Of a stretch of 64,000 nucleotides of DNA, positions 1 to 8,580 are shown one piece after another (the first letter of the stretch is position 1; every line of letters begins with the position of its first letter). Below the pieces are notes generated by a model. That model was not told where the DNA came from. It saw only the letters and a list, made by a program, of their open reading frames with translations, and did not search any database. A program made the translations under genes and the position numbers. Source of the DNA: Marinicellulosiphila megalodicopiae (lineage in GTDB: Bacteria > Pseudomonadota > Gammaproteobacteria > Pseudomonadales > Natronospirillaceae); NCBI RefSeq assembly GCF_045862395.1, contig NZ_AP023087.1, forward strand, positions 2,356,001 to 2,420,000. The letters run 5' to 3'.

Positions 1-364
1 GAAGCCCTATTGTTTTTCTTTTTGGGTGCATTAATCGTTTAGGCACTTCTTTGCTGGCTTCTAAAATGAATGTATAAGCCCCTGGAGTGTTGCTTTTCAT
101 CAAACGGTAATGATCATTACCCACTCGAGCGTAGTTTGAAATTTCTGATAAATCTTTGCATACCAAGGTTAAATGGTGTTTTTCATCTATTTGGCGAATC
201 TGGCGAATACGATCTAATGCTTTTTTATCCCCCATATGACAGGCCAATGCATAACTAGAGTCTGTTGGATATGCGACCACTTCACCCTTTTTTAATGCGT
301 CTACAACTAGTCGAATCAGTCTCAGTTGAGGTGAGTCCGGATGGATTGTGATAATTTTACTCAT
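1..364 (-). CDS. yciO: YciO/YrdC/Sua5-family protein (partial)
   Basis: Partial gene: the start codon is at 364 and the 3' end lies off the left edge, leaving about 121 codons. The reading frame shows the N-terminal YrdC-like fold, with a KKGEVVAYPTDSSYALAC segment near residue 28 that matches the YciO-type nucleotide-binding strand, followed by the RIRQ and HHLTLVCKDLSEIS segments typical of the family. Relatives bind RNA or make threonylcarbamoyl-AMP for tRNA t6A37. YciO paralogues are less well characterised than TsaC, so the reaction is inferred. The ATG overlaps the stop of the upstream membrane-protein gene by 8 bp, so the two are probably translated together at the end of the dnaX operon. 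Confidence 0.82.
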   Translation of the reverse strand, partial: MSKIITIHPDSPQLRLIRLVVDALKKGEVVAYPTDSSYALACHMGDKKALDRIRQIRQIDEKHHLTLVCKDLSEISNYARVGNDHYRLMKSNTPGAYTFILEASKEVPKRLMHPKRKTIGL

Positions 365-725
365 GGTTTTGTCCTTTAAATCTGACCCAAGAAAGCCTAC
401 CGACAATAAGTGATAATTGTGCTAGCACTAAAGCTGAAACTAAAAAAATTAAACTTTTGATGGTTAGCGACCAATCGGGGGTATTTGCAAATAAATTATC
501 CATTCCAGAAAGACCTAACACCATAATGGCAGGAGCAATGGCATTAATTGAATCAACAGAATTATCTATAGGAGTCAGTAAGCCAACAGCAAAAGTCATT
601 AATGAAATATAAACAATCCAAAAAGATTTAAAAAACAGCTTCAGTAGAAAATGAAAAAGGATTATAAATATTGCGCTGGTCAGTAAATAGATTAACCATG
701 CTTCTGTGTAAAAATCTGCGTTCAT
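357..725 (-). CDS. small multi-pass inner-membrane protein, unknown function
   Basis: Encodes 122 residues and is very hydrophobic. Likely membrane segments lie near residues 10-31, 34-52, 62-76 and 90-110, the last being SLIFLVSALVLAQLSLIVG. It ends with a short basic tail. I do not recognise a named family. It sits between ycgN (7 bp upstream) and the YciO-type gene (8-bp overlap), so it is the penultimate known member of this leftward operon. In related gammaproteobacteria this slot often holds a small septation or YciI-type protein, but the sequence does not show either. Function left open. Confidence 0.7.
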   Translation of the reverse strand: MNADFYTEAWLIYLLTSAIFIILFHFLLKLFFKSFWIVYISLMTFAVGLLTPIDNSVDSINAIAPAIMVLGLSGMDNLFANTPDWSLTIKSLIFLVSALVLAQLSLIVGRLSWVRFKGQNHE

Positions 726-732
726 TATTAAA

Positions 733-1185
733 TCACTCTACCCAATTAATTATGTGCTCTTCCCAGTCTTGTTCGGGAACCGTTACGTCTTTAAACAATG
801 TTTGACTGGAAATACTTTGTTTGTTTCTTACAGTACTGTTACTTTTTGCGTCTTTTTCTAAATCATTCAGCGGATGCCACATTGGCAAAGGCGTGCGCTC
901 ATGCACTAAGCGATAACTGCATGTAGACGGCAACCAATAAAAGTTTTCAACGTCTTCTTTTTTGAGCCATACGCAATTTGGCACTTTTTCTTGGCGAGTT
1001 TGATACACCGTACAGCTACAGTCGTCACTCATGTACTGACATACCAAATCGGTGTAATACACGGTGCCGTCAAAATCGTCTTCTAATTTTTGCAGGCAAC
1101 ATTTTGCGCAACCGTCACACAAAGACTCCCACTGAGTCTGATCCAAATCCGCTAACGCAGGCATGGCAACAAATGGAAAGCTCAT
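733..1185 (-). CDS. ycgN: YcgN family cysteine-cluster protein (UPF0260)
   Basis: 150 residues, the normal family length. The N-terminus carries a CDGCAKCC cluster (about residues 23-30), followed by further conserved cysteines (DLVCQY, DDCSC, VPNCVWL). This is the pattern of the YkgJ/UPF0260 zinc- or iron-binding group. The tail contains a conserved CSYRLVHERTPLPMWHPL stretch. The molecular function of the family is not established. The gene follows ycgL by about 30 bp in the same direction, and rnd-ycgL-ycgN is a conserved trio in gammaproteobacteria. Confidence 0.9.
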   Translation of the reverse strand: MSFPFVAMPALADLDQTQWESLCDGCAKCCLQKLEDDFDGTVYYTDLVCQYMSDDCSCTVYQTRQEKVPNCVWLKKEDVENFYWLPSTCSYRLVHERTPLPMWHPLNDLEKDAKSNSTVRNKQSISSQTLFKDVTVPEQDWEEHIINWVE

Positions 1186-1215
1186 GGGTGGTTTACCTTG
1201 TTTATTTGATTCAAC

Positions 1216-1542
1216 TTAAGTACCAATGTCCGACCCGCCCATGTTTTCGTATTTTTCTGACGTGTCTTTATATAGGTCTAACATATAGTCGTCTTTTTTA
1301 TCGGGCAGTTGTAAATAAAAGCCTTCTTTATTTAACGCTTCTACCAATTGCTCTCTTGTAAAACGGGCAAAGGTTTTGTCTTTTTTAAGTAACAAACTTA
1401 AGGTCAACAGTGGCGTGCCAAAAATTTCTTTAAGCCCTTCTGGCAACGTCGATAAATCTTTATTTTTTAGCGTATACAAATAAGTATCCGCTCGTTTGTT
1501 GGTTTTGTATACACACACAATTTGATTCAATAAATCATTCAT
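1216..1542 (-). CDS. ycgL: YcgL domain protein
   Basis: 108 residues. It opens with a short region followed by VCVYKTNKRADTYLY, typical of the YcgL domain, and contains LPEGLKEIFGTP and GFYLQLPDKK, both family hallmarks. Family length is about 95-110, so the gene looks complete. The ATG at 1542 overlaps the end of rnd by 8 bp, implying translational coupling. YcgL structures are known, but its function is not settled; its constant linkage to rnd suggests a role near RNA processing (inference). Confidence 0.9.
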   Translation of the reverse strand: MNDLLNQIVCVYKTNKRADTYLYTLKNKDLSTLPEGLKEIFGTPLLTLSLLLKKDKTFARFTREQLVEALNKEGFYLQLPDKKDDYMLDLYKDTSEKYENMGGSDIGT

Positions 1543-2701
1543 GATTTAAAAACTCCAATAATACAGGTTGTAGAAGTTGTTGACGAAATCCACCGAAGTA
1601 CGTTTCATCATAATTTAAGCTGGGTTGATTCAAAACATAACGTCGATAAAAGCTTTCTAGGTGTTTTTTATTACACAAGCAATCGGCAAATATGCCTAAT
1701 TGTTCTGCTTTGACACCAATGGCTTGTTTCATTTTTTTAAGCTCGCCTTGGGCTTTTGAATTTAAGCCCGGTTCAATCAAGTCAAATTCTGGCAGTGACG
1801 ATTGTTGCGCTAATGCTGTCACCTGCTCTTTTACACAATCTACCGCTAACTGAGCGTATTTGCGTATTTGTTTAGGATGCACATCCACAATATTGGTTAA
1901 ATCGTGTTTCGATTGTGGCAAACGTTCTGCAATTTGCACTAAGGCAACGTCATTAAATACACGGGTTCTGGGTACATTTTCTGACTTTGCAAGCTCTTCA
2001 CGCCATGTGCAAAGTTGCTTTAACACATATTGATTGGCAGCAGGTAATTTCCAAGCACGCTTTACTTTTAAATAATATTGATCGCTGGGTTTACCCAACA
2101 TATTACTGGCCAAACGGGTTGAATCTTCAAGGGTCACATCAAAAAAGTCTTTGTCTTTTAAAGCTTGGTGTAATTGAGCAAATATTTGCTCCAAATAAAT
2201 CACATCGTCTGCGGCGTATTGTTTTTGTTTGTCAGTTAAAGGACGCTGTAACCAGTCAGACTGGGTCTGATCTTTTGGCAATACCACATCTAAGCCATGC
2301 TCAATCAGTTTTGCATAACCGATGCTTTCACCTATATTCAACCATTTAGCCGCCACTTGAGTATCCAAAACCGGAGTCACAAACACATCTAACTCAGCCA
2401 TAAATACTTCAATGTCTTCACTTAATGCGTGTAATACTTTAACGACATTAGGATTGGTAAATAATGGTTTTAAGCAGGACATATCTTCAATGGTTTTAGG
2501 ATCAATCAAAAACGTTTGACCCTTAGCTTGAATTTGAACCAGGGCTAAAATCGGATAAAACGTTTGAGTACGAATAAATTCCGTATCCACAAACAAAAAC
2601 GGCTCAGTGGACCAAGATTCAATGTAGCTCTCTAATGTGGATTGATCAGAGATATAAAGGTAATTAGGATTATTTGACAACGTAGCGCGCCTGTAATGCA
2701 C
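1535..2701 (-). CDS. rnd: ribonuclease D
   Basis: 3'-to-5' exoribonuclease that trims tRNA and other stable RNA precursors in the cytoplasm. The DEDD nuclease residues are visible: the FVDTEF box near residue 40, HALSEDIEVF near residue 90, and YAADDVIYL near residue 163. An HRDC region follows (RVFNDVALVQIAERLP). At 388 residues it is close to E. coli RNase D (375). The first possible start is GTG at 2701, which overlaps recR by 32 bp. A TTG at 2680 overlaps by only 11 bp and is preceded by AGG, so it may be the real start. The gene is followed by ycgL with an 8-bp overlap. Confidence 0.93.
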   Translation of the reverse strand: MHYRRATLSNNPNYLYISDQSTLESYIESWSTEPFLFVDTEFIRTQTFYPILALVQIQAKGQTFLIDPKTIEDMSCLKPLFTNPNVVKVLHALSEDIEVFMAELDVFVTPVLDTQVAAKWLNIGESIGYAKLIEHGLDVVLPKDQTQSDWLQRPLTDKQKQYAADDVIYLEQIFAQLHQALKDKDFFDVTLEDSTRLASNMLGKPSDQYYLKVKRAWKLPAANQYVLKQLCTWREELAKSENVPRTRVFNDVALVQIAERLPQSKHDLTNIVDVHPKQIRKYAQLAVDCVKEQVTALAQQSSLPEFDLIEPGLNSKAQGELKKMKQAIGVKAEQLGIFADCLCNKKHLESFYRRYVLNQPSLNYDETYFGGFRQQLLQPVLLEFLNHE

Positions 2702-3260
2702 GAGATAAAGTACCCGCGTCTGCTTGATCCAGTGATTTACCCATTGGCAAACCTTGAGCTAACCGAGTCACACTGGCATCAGTATCTTTAAGCAGATGCG
2801 CAATGTAATTGGCCGTCGCATCCCCTTCTACCGTTGGATGCGTCGCTAATATCACTTCTGTAATGCTATGAGAATGAATGAAATCGGACAAATCATTCAA
2901 GCCTAGTTGTTCTGGGCCAATACCATCGATCGGCGATAAATGCCCATACAATACAAAGTATCGGCCATCAAACATGCCAGACTGTTCTAAAAATTGTACG
3001 TCAGACGGCGATTGCACCACACATATAATGTTTGCGTCGCGCTCATCGTCTTGGCAAATTTCACAGATCGTTTGCTCGGTTAAAATTCTACATTGTGAAC
3101 AATGAGTCAAATGTTTTAACGCATTATCTAATGCGTCTACTAATACTTGCGCGCCATCACGATCACGCTCCAATAAATGAAGCGCCATCTTTTCACTGCT
3201 TTTATTTCCAATGCCAGGTAACACCCGCAATGCATCGACTAACTGTTGCAAACTATTCAT
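2670..3260 (-). CDS. recR: recombination mediator RecR
   Basis: RecR works with RecF and RecO to load RecA on gapped DNA. The 196 residues show an N-terminal helix-hairpin-helix (LRVLPGIGNKSSEKM), a C4 zinc finger with CSQC and CEIC (about residues 54-71), and a Toprim domain containing EVILATHPTVEGDATANYI. Length matches the family (about 200). It lies 13 bp downstream of ybaB in the universal dnaX-ybaB-recR order and runs into rnd. Confidence 0.96.
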   Translation of the reverse strand: MNSLQQLVDALRVLPGIGNKSSEKMALHLLERDRDGAQVLVDALDNALKHLTHCSQCRILTEQTICEICQDDERDANIICVVQSPSDVQFLEQSGMFDGRYFVLYGHLSPIDGIGPEQLGLNDLSDFIHSHSITEVILATHPTVEGDATANYIAHLLKDTDASVTRLAQGLPMGKSLDQADAGTLSRALQARYVVK

Positions 3261-3273
3261 GTTTTTTTATTCG

Positions 3274-3600
3274 CTAGAAAGGCATTTTAAACCCAGGCGG
3301 AAGATCCATACCTGCGCCCATTTGCGACATAGACTCTTTGTTTTTCTCTTCGACTTTACGATTTGCATCATTTAATGCCGCGGCAATTAAATCTTCTAAT
3401 AATTCTTTGTCTTCGCTCATTAAAGACGCATCGATGTTCACTTTTTTCACATCGTGCTGACCGTTCACAATCACTTTAACCAAACCCGCACCTGATTGAC
3501 CTTCAACTTCAACTTTTGCTTGGTCTTTTTGCGCTTGTTGCATTTTTTCTTGCATCTCTTGGGCTTGTTTCATAAGCCCTTCCATTCCACCTTTAAACAT
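3274..3600 (-). CDS. ybaB: YbaB/EbfC nucleoid-associated protein
   Basis: Small DNA-binding protein of the YbaB/EbfC family, 108 residues. It has a glutamine- and methionine-rich N-terminal helix (MKQAQEMQEKMQQAQ), a conserved VEGQSGAGLVKVIVNGQ strand region, and a C-terminus rich in methionine and glycine (MSQMGAGMDLPPGFKMPF). A purine-rich AGAGAGAAACT ribosome-binding site precedes the ATG. It sits between dnaX and recR as in most gammaproteobacteria and is thought to act as a dimeric pincer on DNA. Confidence 0.95.
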   Translation of the reverse strand: MFKGGMEGLMKQAQEMQEKMQQAQKDQAKVEVEGQSGAGLVKVIVNGQHDVKKVNIDASLMSEDKELLEDLIAAALNDANRKVEEKNKESMSQMGAGMDLPPGFKMPF

Positions 3601-3669
3601 AGTTTCTCTCTTTCATTCTGTAGGTGTGCCTGTTCGGGCACAAATTATTGTATATTCACCATCACTTAA

Positions 3670-5727
3670 TTAAGCAATGGGTTTGACTGTTTCAAATAAA
3701 ATTGAGCCCGAAAACTGCTCTTTTAAATAATTCACAATATCGCTGGCAGCAAACTCAATATTGGCGCGTTTTTGTTTGATTTCTTTACGCTGAGTTTGAA
3801 ACACATAAGGGGTTTGACGTACGGGACCAAACTGAACATTCACCGGTTTTTGAGGCGCGATGCCCGCTTCGTTTAATTTTAATTTGATCGCATCTAAATG
3901 TGTAGGGTTAAACAAACGTTCATGCTGTTCACAAATCACTAAGTCAACGCTGTCGTCTTGCTCAACCCATTGAGCATTAGAAAATATGCTACCAAGCAAG
4001 CCTTTTAGATTTAACGATTCAAATGCCGCAATCCATTGATCAGACTGAATCATCGGCTCATCTAACAATTCTTGATCCGTCATGTCATTGGTTAATACGC
4101 GCTCGGGTTTTGCAGGAATTTCTGGATCAAGAGATAAACCTGCTGACGGATCTTCAGATTGCATTGGTTGAACTTGCTCGGTTTGAACGTTTTGCTCATG
4201 GTTTTGAGTCGGTTCATTTTGAGCGGCTGGCGCTGTATTTTCAGCCTGATTAAATCCATCAGGACTAAACGGCAAATCAGGCACCGTTTCAACTTGTGGC
4301 TGATTATCAACTTGAGTTTTTGGTTGATCTAAAGATTGAACTGGGGCGACCGCTTCAATAACAGGCTGTGCAATTTGACTTTCTTCAGGGGTTTGTTGAA
4401 TGGGTGCGGATTCTACAGAGCTAGATTCAGTCGCCACTTCTGGCTGAGTCTCTTCCAAAATTGCAGTCGGCTTATCTTCAGCAGGCTCAACGTTAGGCGT
4501 GCTTAGTGCGTCAGACTTTGGGGTGGATGTATCCGGTGACTCAGGTGTCGATTCAACTTTCGCAGGTTCAGTCGGTGTTGATTGAACCACACTGCCTTCA
4601 ATCGGATCGCTGTTTGGTAAATCAGGAATCTGACCAATAATAGGCTGATCTGAAAACGCCATAATGCGCATCATCGCCATTTCAAACCCAACTTTTGCAT
4701 CAGGTGAAATTTTAAGATCAGAGGTCGATTGCAATGCCAATTGATAACACAACTGAATATGTTCAGCTGTGGTTGATTGTGCCAATTCAATTAAATAATC
4801 GTGTTGATACATCGCATTGTTTAATGCCGAAGGCGCCATTTGAGCAATGGCCAACGTATGAAAATACGCCACGACTTCTTGTAATAAATTCAAATAATCA
4901 GGTGCGTGATCAGCTATTTGTTGAATTAACGCCAACAGCCCTTTTGCATCCACTTGTAATAACAAACGCACAATTTTTTGAACTTGGGACGCGTCCACAT
5001 TACCCAACATGTCATTCACATCAGAAGTAATGATTTTACCCTGACCAAATGCAATGGACTGATCCGTCAAACTCATTGCATCACGCATACTGCCATTAGC
5101 CGCTTTCGCTAATTGCCACAATGCAGGGGTTTGAAATTCAATTTGCTCTGCCGCTAACACGTTTTCTAAATGACCAACGACCATTTCAACGGACATATTT
5201 TTAAGATTAAACTGCAAACAACGAGACAATACCGTCATTGGCAATTTTTGAGGATCGGTCGTCGCTAATAAAAACTTCACATGCTCTGGCGGTTCTTCTA
5301 ACGTTTTTAACAACGCATTAAAACTGCTTTTAGAAAGCATGTGTACTTCATCAATTAAGTACACTTTGTAACGACCGCGAGTCGGCGCATATTGTACGTT
5401 TTCTAAAATTTCACGGGTGTCCTCTACTTTAGTTCGAGACGCCGCATCCACTTCAATCAAATCAACGAATCGACCGTCGTTAATTTCCTGACAAGCCGCA
5501 CATACACCACAAGGGTTACTGCTAATGCCCTCGTCACAGTTTAAGCTTTTTGCAAATATACGCGCCACGGTGGTTTTACCCACACCGCGTGTGCCCGTAA
5601 ACAAATAAGCATGGTGCAAACGATTCTCATCTAACGCATTGATCAACGCACGTAATACGTGAGATTGACCCACCATTTCATGGAAATTTTTAGGACGCCA
5701 TTTACGCGCCAGTACCTGATAACTCAT
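3670..5727 (-). CDS. dnaX: DNA polymerase III subunit tau (gamma/tau)
   Basis: Clamp-loader and replisome-organising ATPase. I start it at the ATG at 5727 (MSYQVLARKWRP), the family's standard N-terminus; an upstream GTG at 5766 would add 13 unconserved residues. The AAA+ core shows Walker A (GTRGVGKTT), a four-cysteine zinc module (CDEG..CGVCAAC), Walker B (LIDEVHM) and SRC sensor (LSRCLQF). Residues of roughly 370-570 form a long low-complexity linker rich in P, T, S, E and Q before the C-terminal tau domain. The 685 residues exceed E. coli tau (643), because of the linker. I saw no obvious A-rich slippery heptamer like the one that makes gamma in E. coli. Confidence 0.95.
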   Translation of the reverse strand: MSYQVLARKWRPKNFHEMVGQSHVLRALINALDENRLHHAYLFTGTRGVGKTTVARIFAKSLNCDEGISSNPCGVCAACQEINDGRFVDLIEVDAASRTKVEDTREILENVQYAPTRGRYKVYLIDEVHMLSKSSFNALLKTLEEPPEHVKFLLATTDPQKLPMTVLSRCLQFNLKNMSVEMVVGHLENVLAAEQIEFQTPALWQLAKAANGSMRDAMSLTDQSIAFGQGKIITSDVNDMLGNVDASQVQKIVRLLLQVDAKGLLALIQQIADHAPDYLNLLQEVVAYFHTLAIAQMAPSALNNAMYQHDYLIELAQSTTAEHIQLCYQLALQSTSDLKISPDAKVGFEMAMMRIMAFSDQPIIGQIPDLPNSDPIEGSVVQSTPTEPAKVESTPESPDTSTPKSDALSTPNVEPAEDKPTAILEETQPEVATESSSVESAPIQQTPEESQIAQPVIEAVAPVQSLDQPKTQVDNQPQVETVPDLPFSPDGFNQAENTAPAAQNEPTQNHEQNVQTEQVQPMQSEDPSAGLSLDPEIPAKPERVLTNDMTDQELLDEPMIQSDQWIAAFESLNLKGLLGSIFSNAQWVEQDDSVDLVICEQHERLFNPTHLDAIKLKLNEAGIAPQKPVNVQFGPVRQTPYVFQTQRKEIKQKRANIEFAASDIVNYLKEQFSGSILFETVKPIA

Positions 5728-5927
5728 AGCAATCTTCGATGGTAAAATTGGGGTGTATGCTATCACAGGCGAGGCTTTGAGATAAAGCTAGATTCAAGTC
5801 TAAAGATAATGAAATACCTAGCTTTTGAGTTTGATGGTTTATATATGCTTTTGATATAGGAGGATGCGACACCCAATGTATTTATTTGGATTTAAATTGA
5901 GCGTTTTTTACACCATCACTACTTTAA

Positions 5928-6983
5928 TTATTTCTTTGTCGCCTGTTGAATTTGCCACTCTAATTTAGAACTTTCTTGCTGCGCCACTATATTCTTTTCA
6001 ATCAATTGATCAATCCTTTGTGTCAGTGTCATGATTTTTTGTTCTAATTTGGTATTTTCTTTTTGTGCAACCCCAAGCTGATTGCGCTCATTTTGAGCCT
6101 CCGATACCGCTTTCACTAAATCAATATTACATTGATTATGCTCTGCTCTGGTCGAAGTAAAATCACTGTTTATCTGTTTAAAATCACTTTCAAATTGATT
6201 TGATTTTTGAATCAACATCGCTTTATGCTCACTCAAATTCTGATTCTCTAACTTAATAACCATCATTTCTTTATTTAAAAACACCTGACTGTCTTGCATT
6301 TTAGTATTTTCAAAAACAACTTTTGCCATTGCGTTTTTGAGCTCACTTAACTGGTGATCATAGTTATTAATCTGACCTCTAAATTGCTCGCGCTCTTGAT
6401 TTCGATCTAATGCGGTTTGTTCCTGAAAGTGCTCAAAATGTTCGCGCACATCTCGTTTTTCTTGTTTTAATTCAATGATTTCATTTTTTAATTGTTCTAT
6501 TTCTTGAGTTTTTTGATCCACCGTTAATGCAAGCTTAGTATTGGTTAAATTATTGATGGTCAATTCACTGTTTAAATGAGCATTATCAGCTTCTAATTTT
6601 GCAGTTTCCGTTTTGAGCTGTGTGTTTTTAACCGTTAAATCGTTTATTTCAAGCTGTGCGTCGGCGATTTGTTTGGAGCAATTTTCTTTAATGGATTGAA
6701 CCTCTGCCTGTGATTGCATAATTCGCTCATCAGCTAACGCATTAATTCGAGATGACAATTGTTTAGCAGCAAGAATGATTTCGTCATCAAGACTCTCCCC
6801 ACTTAAAATACTGCTCTTTTCATCTTTTTGTGACTTCCATTTTTTTAACAAAGGCCCAATAGTGCTTTTGCTTCCCGTACCTAATAACGCGCGCACTCTA
6901 TCTACTGTGGGCTCTTCATTACTGTCTTGAATTTGTTTTGCTGCTGTCGATACATCAACGTAATTCACCCCTATGCGCGCCAT
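5928..6983 (-). CDS. KfrA-like DNA-binding protein with long coiled coil
   Basis: 351 residues. Residues of about 5-55 match the KfrA N-terminal DNA-binding domain, as in VSTAAKQIQDSNEEPTVDRV and GTGSKSTIGPLLKKWKS. Nearly all of the remainder (about 70-345) is a charged, Q/E/K/L-rich coiled coil with heptad-like spacing. KfrA from plasmid RK2 is an autorepressor that binds a palindromic operator and helps plasmid stability. That role is inferred here from the domain layout and from an operator-like palindrome array just upstream (7055-7079). A ribosome-binding site (AAAGGG, about 9 bp before ATG) supports the start. The gene is divergent from a tyrosine recombinase, at the left edge of an accessory island. 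Confidence 0.85.
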   Translation of the reverse strand: MARIGVNYVDVSTAAKQIQDSNEEPTVDRVRALLGTGSKSTIGPLLKKWKSQKDEKSSILSGESLDDEIILAAKQLSSRINALADERIMQSQAEVQSIKENCSKQIADAQLEINDLTVKNTQLKTETAKLEADNAHLNSELTINNLTNTKLALTVDQKTQEIEQLKNEIIELKQEKRDVREHFEHFQEQTALDRNQEREQFRGQINNYDHQLSELKNAMAKVVFENTKMQDSQVFLNKEMMVIKLENQNLSEHKAMLIQKSNQFESDFKQINSDFTSTRAEHNQCNIDLVKAVSEAQNERNQLGVAQKENTKLEQKIMTLTQRIDQLIEKNIVAQQESSKLEWQIQQATKK

Positions 6984-7054
6984 ACTTTTTACCCTTTTTT
7001 AGCGTTTAAATAACCCAAAGTAAGTCATACTCAATTGAATTCTTTTTATATTGT

Positions 7055-7079
7055 ATTACATACTATGTAATATTACATA
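7055..7079. promoter_or_regulatory. operator-like array of three 8-bp half-sites
   Basis: ATTACATA (7055-7062), one spacer base, TATGTAAT (7064-7071), then ATTACATA (7072-7079). The first two form a palindrome around one base, and the last two form a perfect 16-bp palindrome. The array lies in the 228-bp region between the divergent kfrA-like and recombinase genes, about 75 bp from the kfrA-like start. TATAAT boxes lie to its right (7126-7131 and 7148-7153). It is best read as the autoregulatory operator of the KfrA-like protein. Confidence 0.55.
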
Positions 7080-7211
7080 ATTTATAGTATTTAATTGTTA
7101 TACAAAAAACACTTTTTTAACCCTCTATAATGTTTATTATCGTATGTTATAATATTTAAACCACTGATAACCCTGTACTAACCCCATATTTAAATAGAGG
7201 CGATAAATAGC

Positions 7212-8192
7212 GTGAAACAGCCCATAACCTTGAATACATCTGAAACGCCACTTGCACAAACGCACTATGAGCAAGCAGTGCGCACCTATATAAAAGCAGG
7301 CACTTCTGACAACACTCGTAAAACATATCGCAGCGCCATTCGCCAATTTGAAAAATGGGGTGGTCGCTTACCATGCGAGAGCGAAGCACTAATACGCTAT
7401 GCCATTCATAAAATCCAAAGCATCAATCCACGCACCATTGATTTACACATAACGGCAATTAGCCAGTGGCACAAACAACAAGGCATCAGCGATCCCACAC
7501 AAAACATCACCCTTAAAAAAACCTTAGAAGGCATGCGCCGTTTGCATATTCAACCCGCAAAAAAAGCCAAGCCACTGCAGATTAGTGATGTTATTACCCT
7601 ACTTAATTATCTAGAAAGTTTGCCCGATGATTTACGTAAAATTCGCGATCGCGCTTTAATATTAACCGCGTTTATGGGGGCCTTTAGACGAAGTGAGCTT
7701 GTTGAAATTCAAGTAAAAGATCTTGAATGGGAGTCACAAGGCCTTAAAATCAACATGAAAAAATCCAAAACAGACCAGCAAGGACAAGGCAGTAGCAAAG
7801 CCCTTCCCTTTTCACCCAGCGGCGCATGTGCAGCAACGGCAATTAAACAATGGATTGATTTGAGCAACATAAAAGAAGGCGCTTTGCTTTGTGCAATTAA
7901 TCGCTGGGGACAGATTTCAAGCAAAGCACTGCATGACGGAGCCATTAACAGCATCTTAAAAGATCGCGCAAACCAAGCAGGGCTTGAGAATCCATCTGAA
8001 TTTAGCAGTCACAGTTTTAGGCGTGGTCACGCAACATCCGCAGCAAGAGCGGGAGTAGATTTTAGATTAATCAAAAAACAAGGCGGATGGAAAAGCGACG
8101 CTAGCGTGTACCGCTACATTGAAGACGGCACAGCCATGCAAGAAAACTCATCAATTACATTAATGAATGAGTTTTCAAATCAAAATACTTAA
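7212..8192 (+). CDS. tyrosine recombinase / site-specific integrase (KfrA-linked)
   Basis: 326 residues starting with GTG. An N-terminal SAM-like core-binding domain (about 20-105, TRKTYRSAIRQFEKWG) is followed by the catalytic domain. Visible catalytic positions are Arg159 (GAFRRSEL), a lysine hairpin (NMKKSKTD), His267-x-x-Arg270 (SHSFRRGHATS), a GGWKS box, and a tyrosine in VYRYIEDG (300 or 302). All residues for activity appear present. It is not XerC or XerD by sequence. Its pairing with a KfrA-like protein resembles plasmid- or island-borne pairs and suggests a mobile or formerly mobile module; the substrate site is unknown. Confidence 0.88.
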   Translation: MKQPITLNTSETPLAQTHYEQAVRTYIKAGTSDNTRKTYRSAIRQFEKWGGRLPCESEALIRYAIHKIQSINPRTIDLHITAISQWHKQQGISDPTQNITLKKTLEGMRRLHIQPAKKAKPLQISDVITLLNYLESLPDDLRKIRDRALILTAFMGAFRRSELVEIQVKDLEWESQGLKINMKKSKTDQQGQGSSKALPFSPSGACAATAIKQWIDLSNIKEGALLCAINRWGQISSKALHDGAINSILKDRANQAGLENPSEFSSHSFRRGHATSAARAGVDFRLIKKQGGWKSDASVYRYIEDGTAMQENSSITLMNEFSNQNT

Positions 8193-8337
8193 CAAGAACT
8201 TAACGCTCACCAAGCATGCCATTTTACTTCGACTTGAATGATCTGATTATTTTACATATCAACTTAGGCAGAATTAACCAACTAAAAAAATCGGGGTTAA
8301 TCAATTTCATCAATTCGTCGTAAAACACATTTGCAGA

Positions 8338-8363
8338 TATTAACAGAATTAATACTGTTAATA
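8338..8363. repeat. inverted repeat downstream of the recombinase
   Basis: TATTAACAG (8338-8346) and CTGTTAATA (8355-8363) are perfect 9-bp reverse complements separated by 8 bp. There is no following T-run, so it looks more like a protein or recombinase binding site than a terminator. It lies in the otherwise gene-free stretch 8193-8430, which is AT-rich and in which I see nothing else. Confidence 0.4.
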
Positions 8364-8433
8364 CAAAGATCAAAGACACATAGAGAAATACTAGAAAAGC
8401 GGATGAATTTATTTTTAATTAATCTATTTTACT

Positions 8434-8462
8434 AAAAACCACTATAAAATCAGTGGTTTTTT
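8434..8462 (+). terminator. intrinsic terminator, probably for the recombinase
   Basis: AAAACCACT (8435-8443) pairs with AGTGGTTTT (8452-8460) around an 8-base loop, running into a T-rich tail. Flanking As and Ts make it potentially bidirectional. It lies about 240 bp past the recombinase stop. Confidence 0.6.
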
Positions 8463-8580
8463 AATTTTTCTACAGCTTGTCCGCTGCAATGCTTTGTTGA
8501 ACGAAGCCGCTGCGCGGCAGATTTACAAATATCGCTCATACTTCCAACACCAATTCTGGTTTAATTTGGGAGTCAATGCG

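Noticed and set aside
8475..8520. GC-rich hairpin that might be an integron attC site.
   Set aside because: The core GTTRRRY/RYYYAAC boxes with proper spacing are not present and no integron integrase is nearby; an IS end is more likely.
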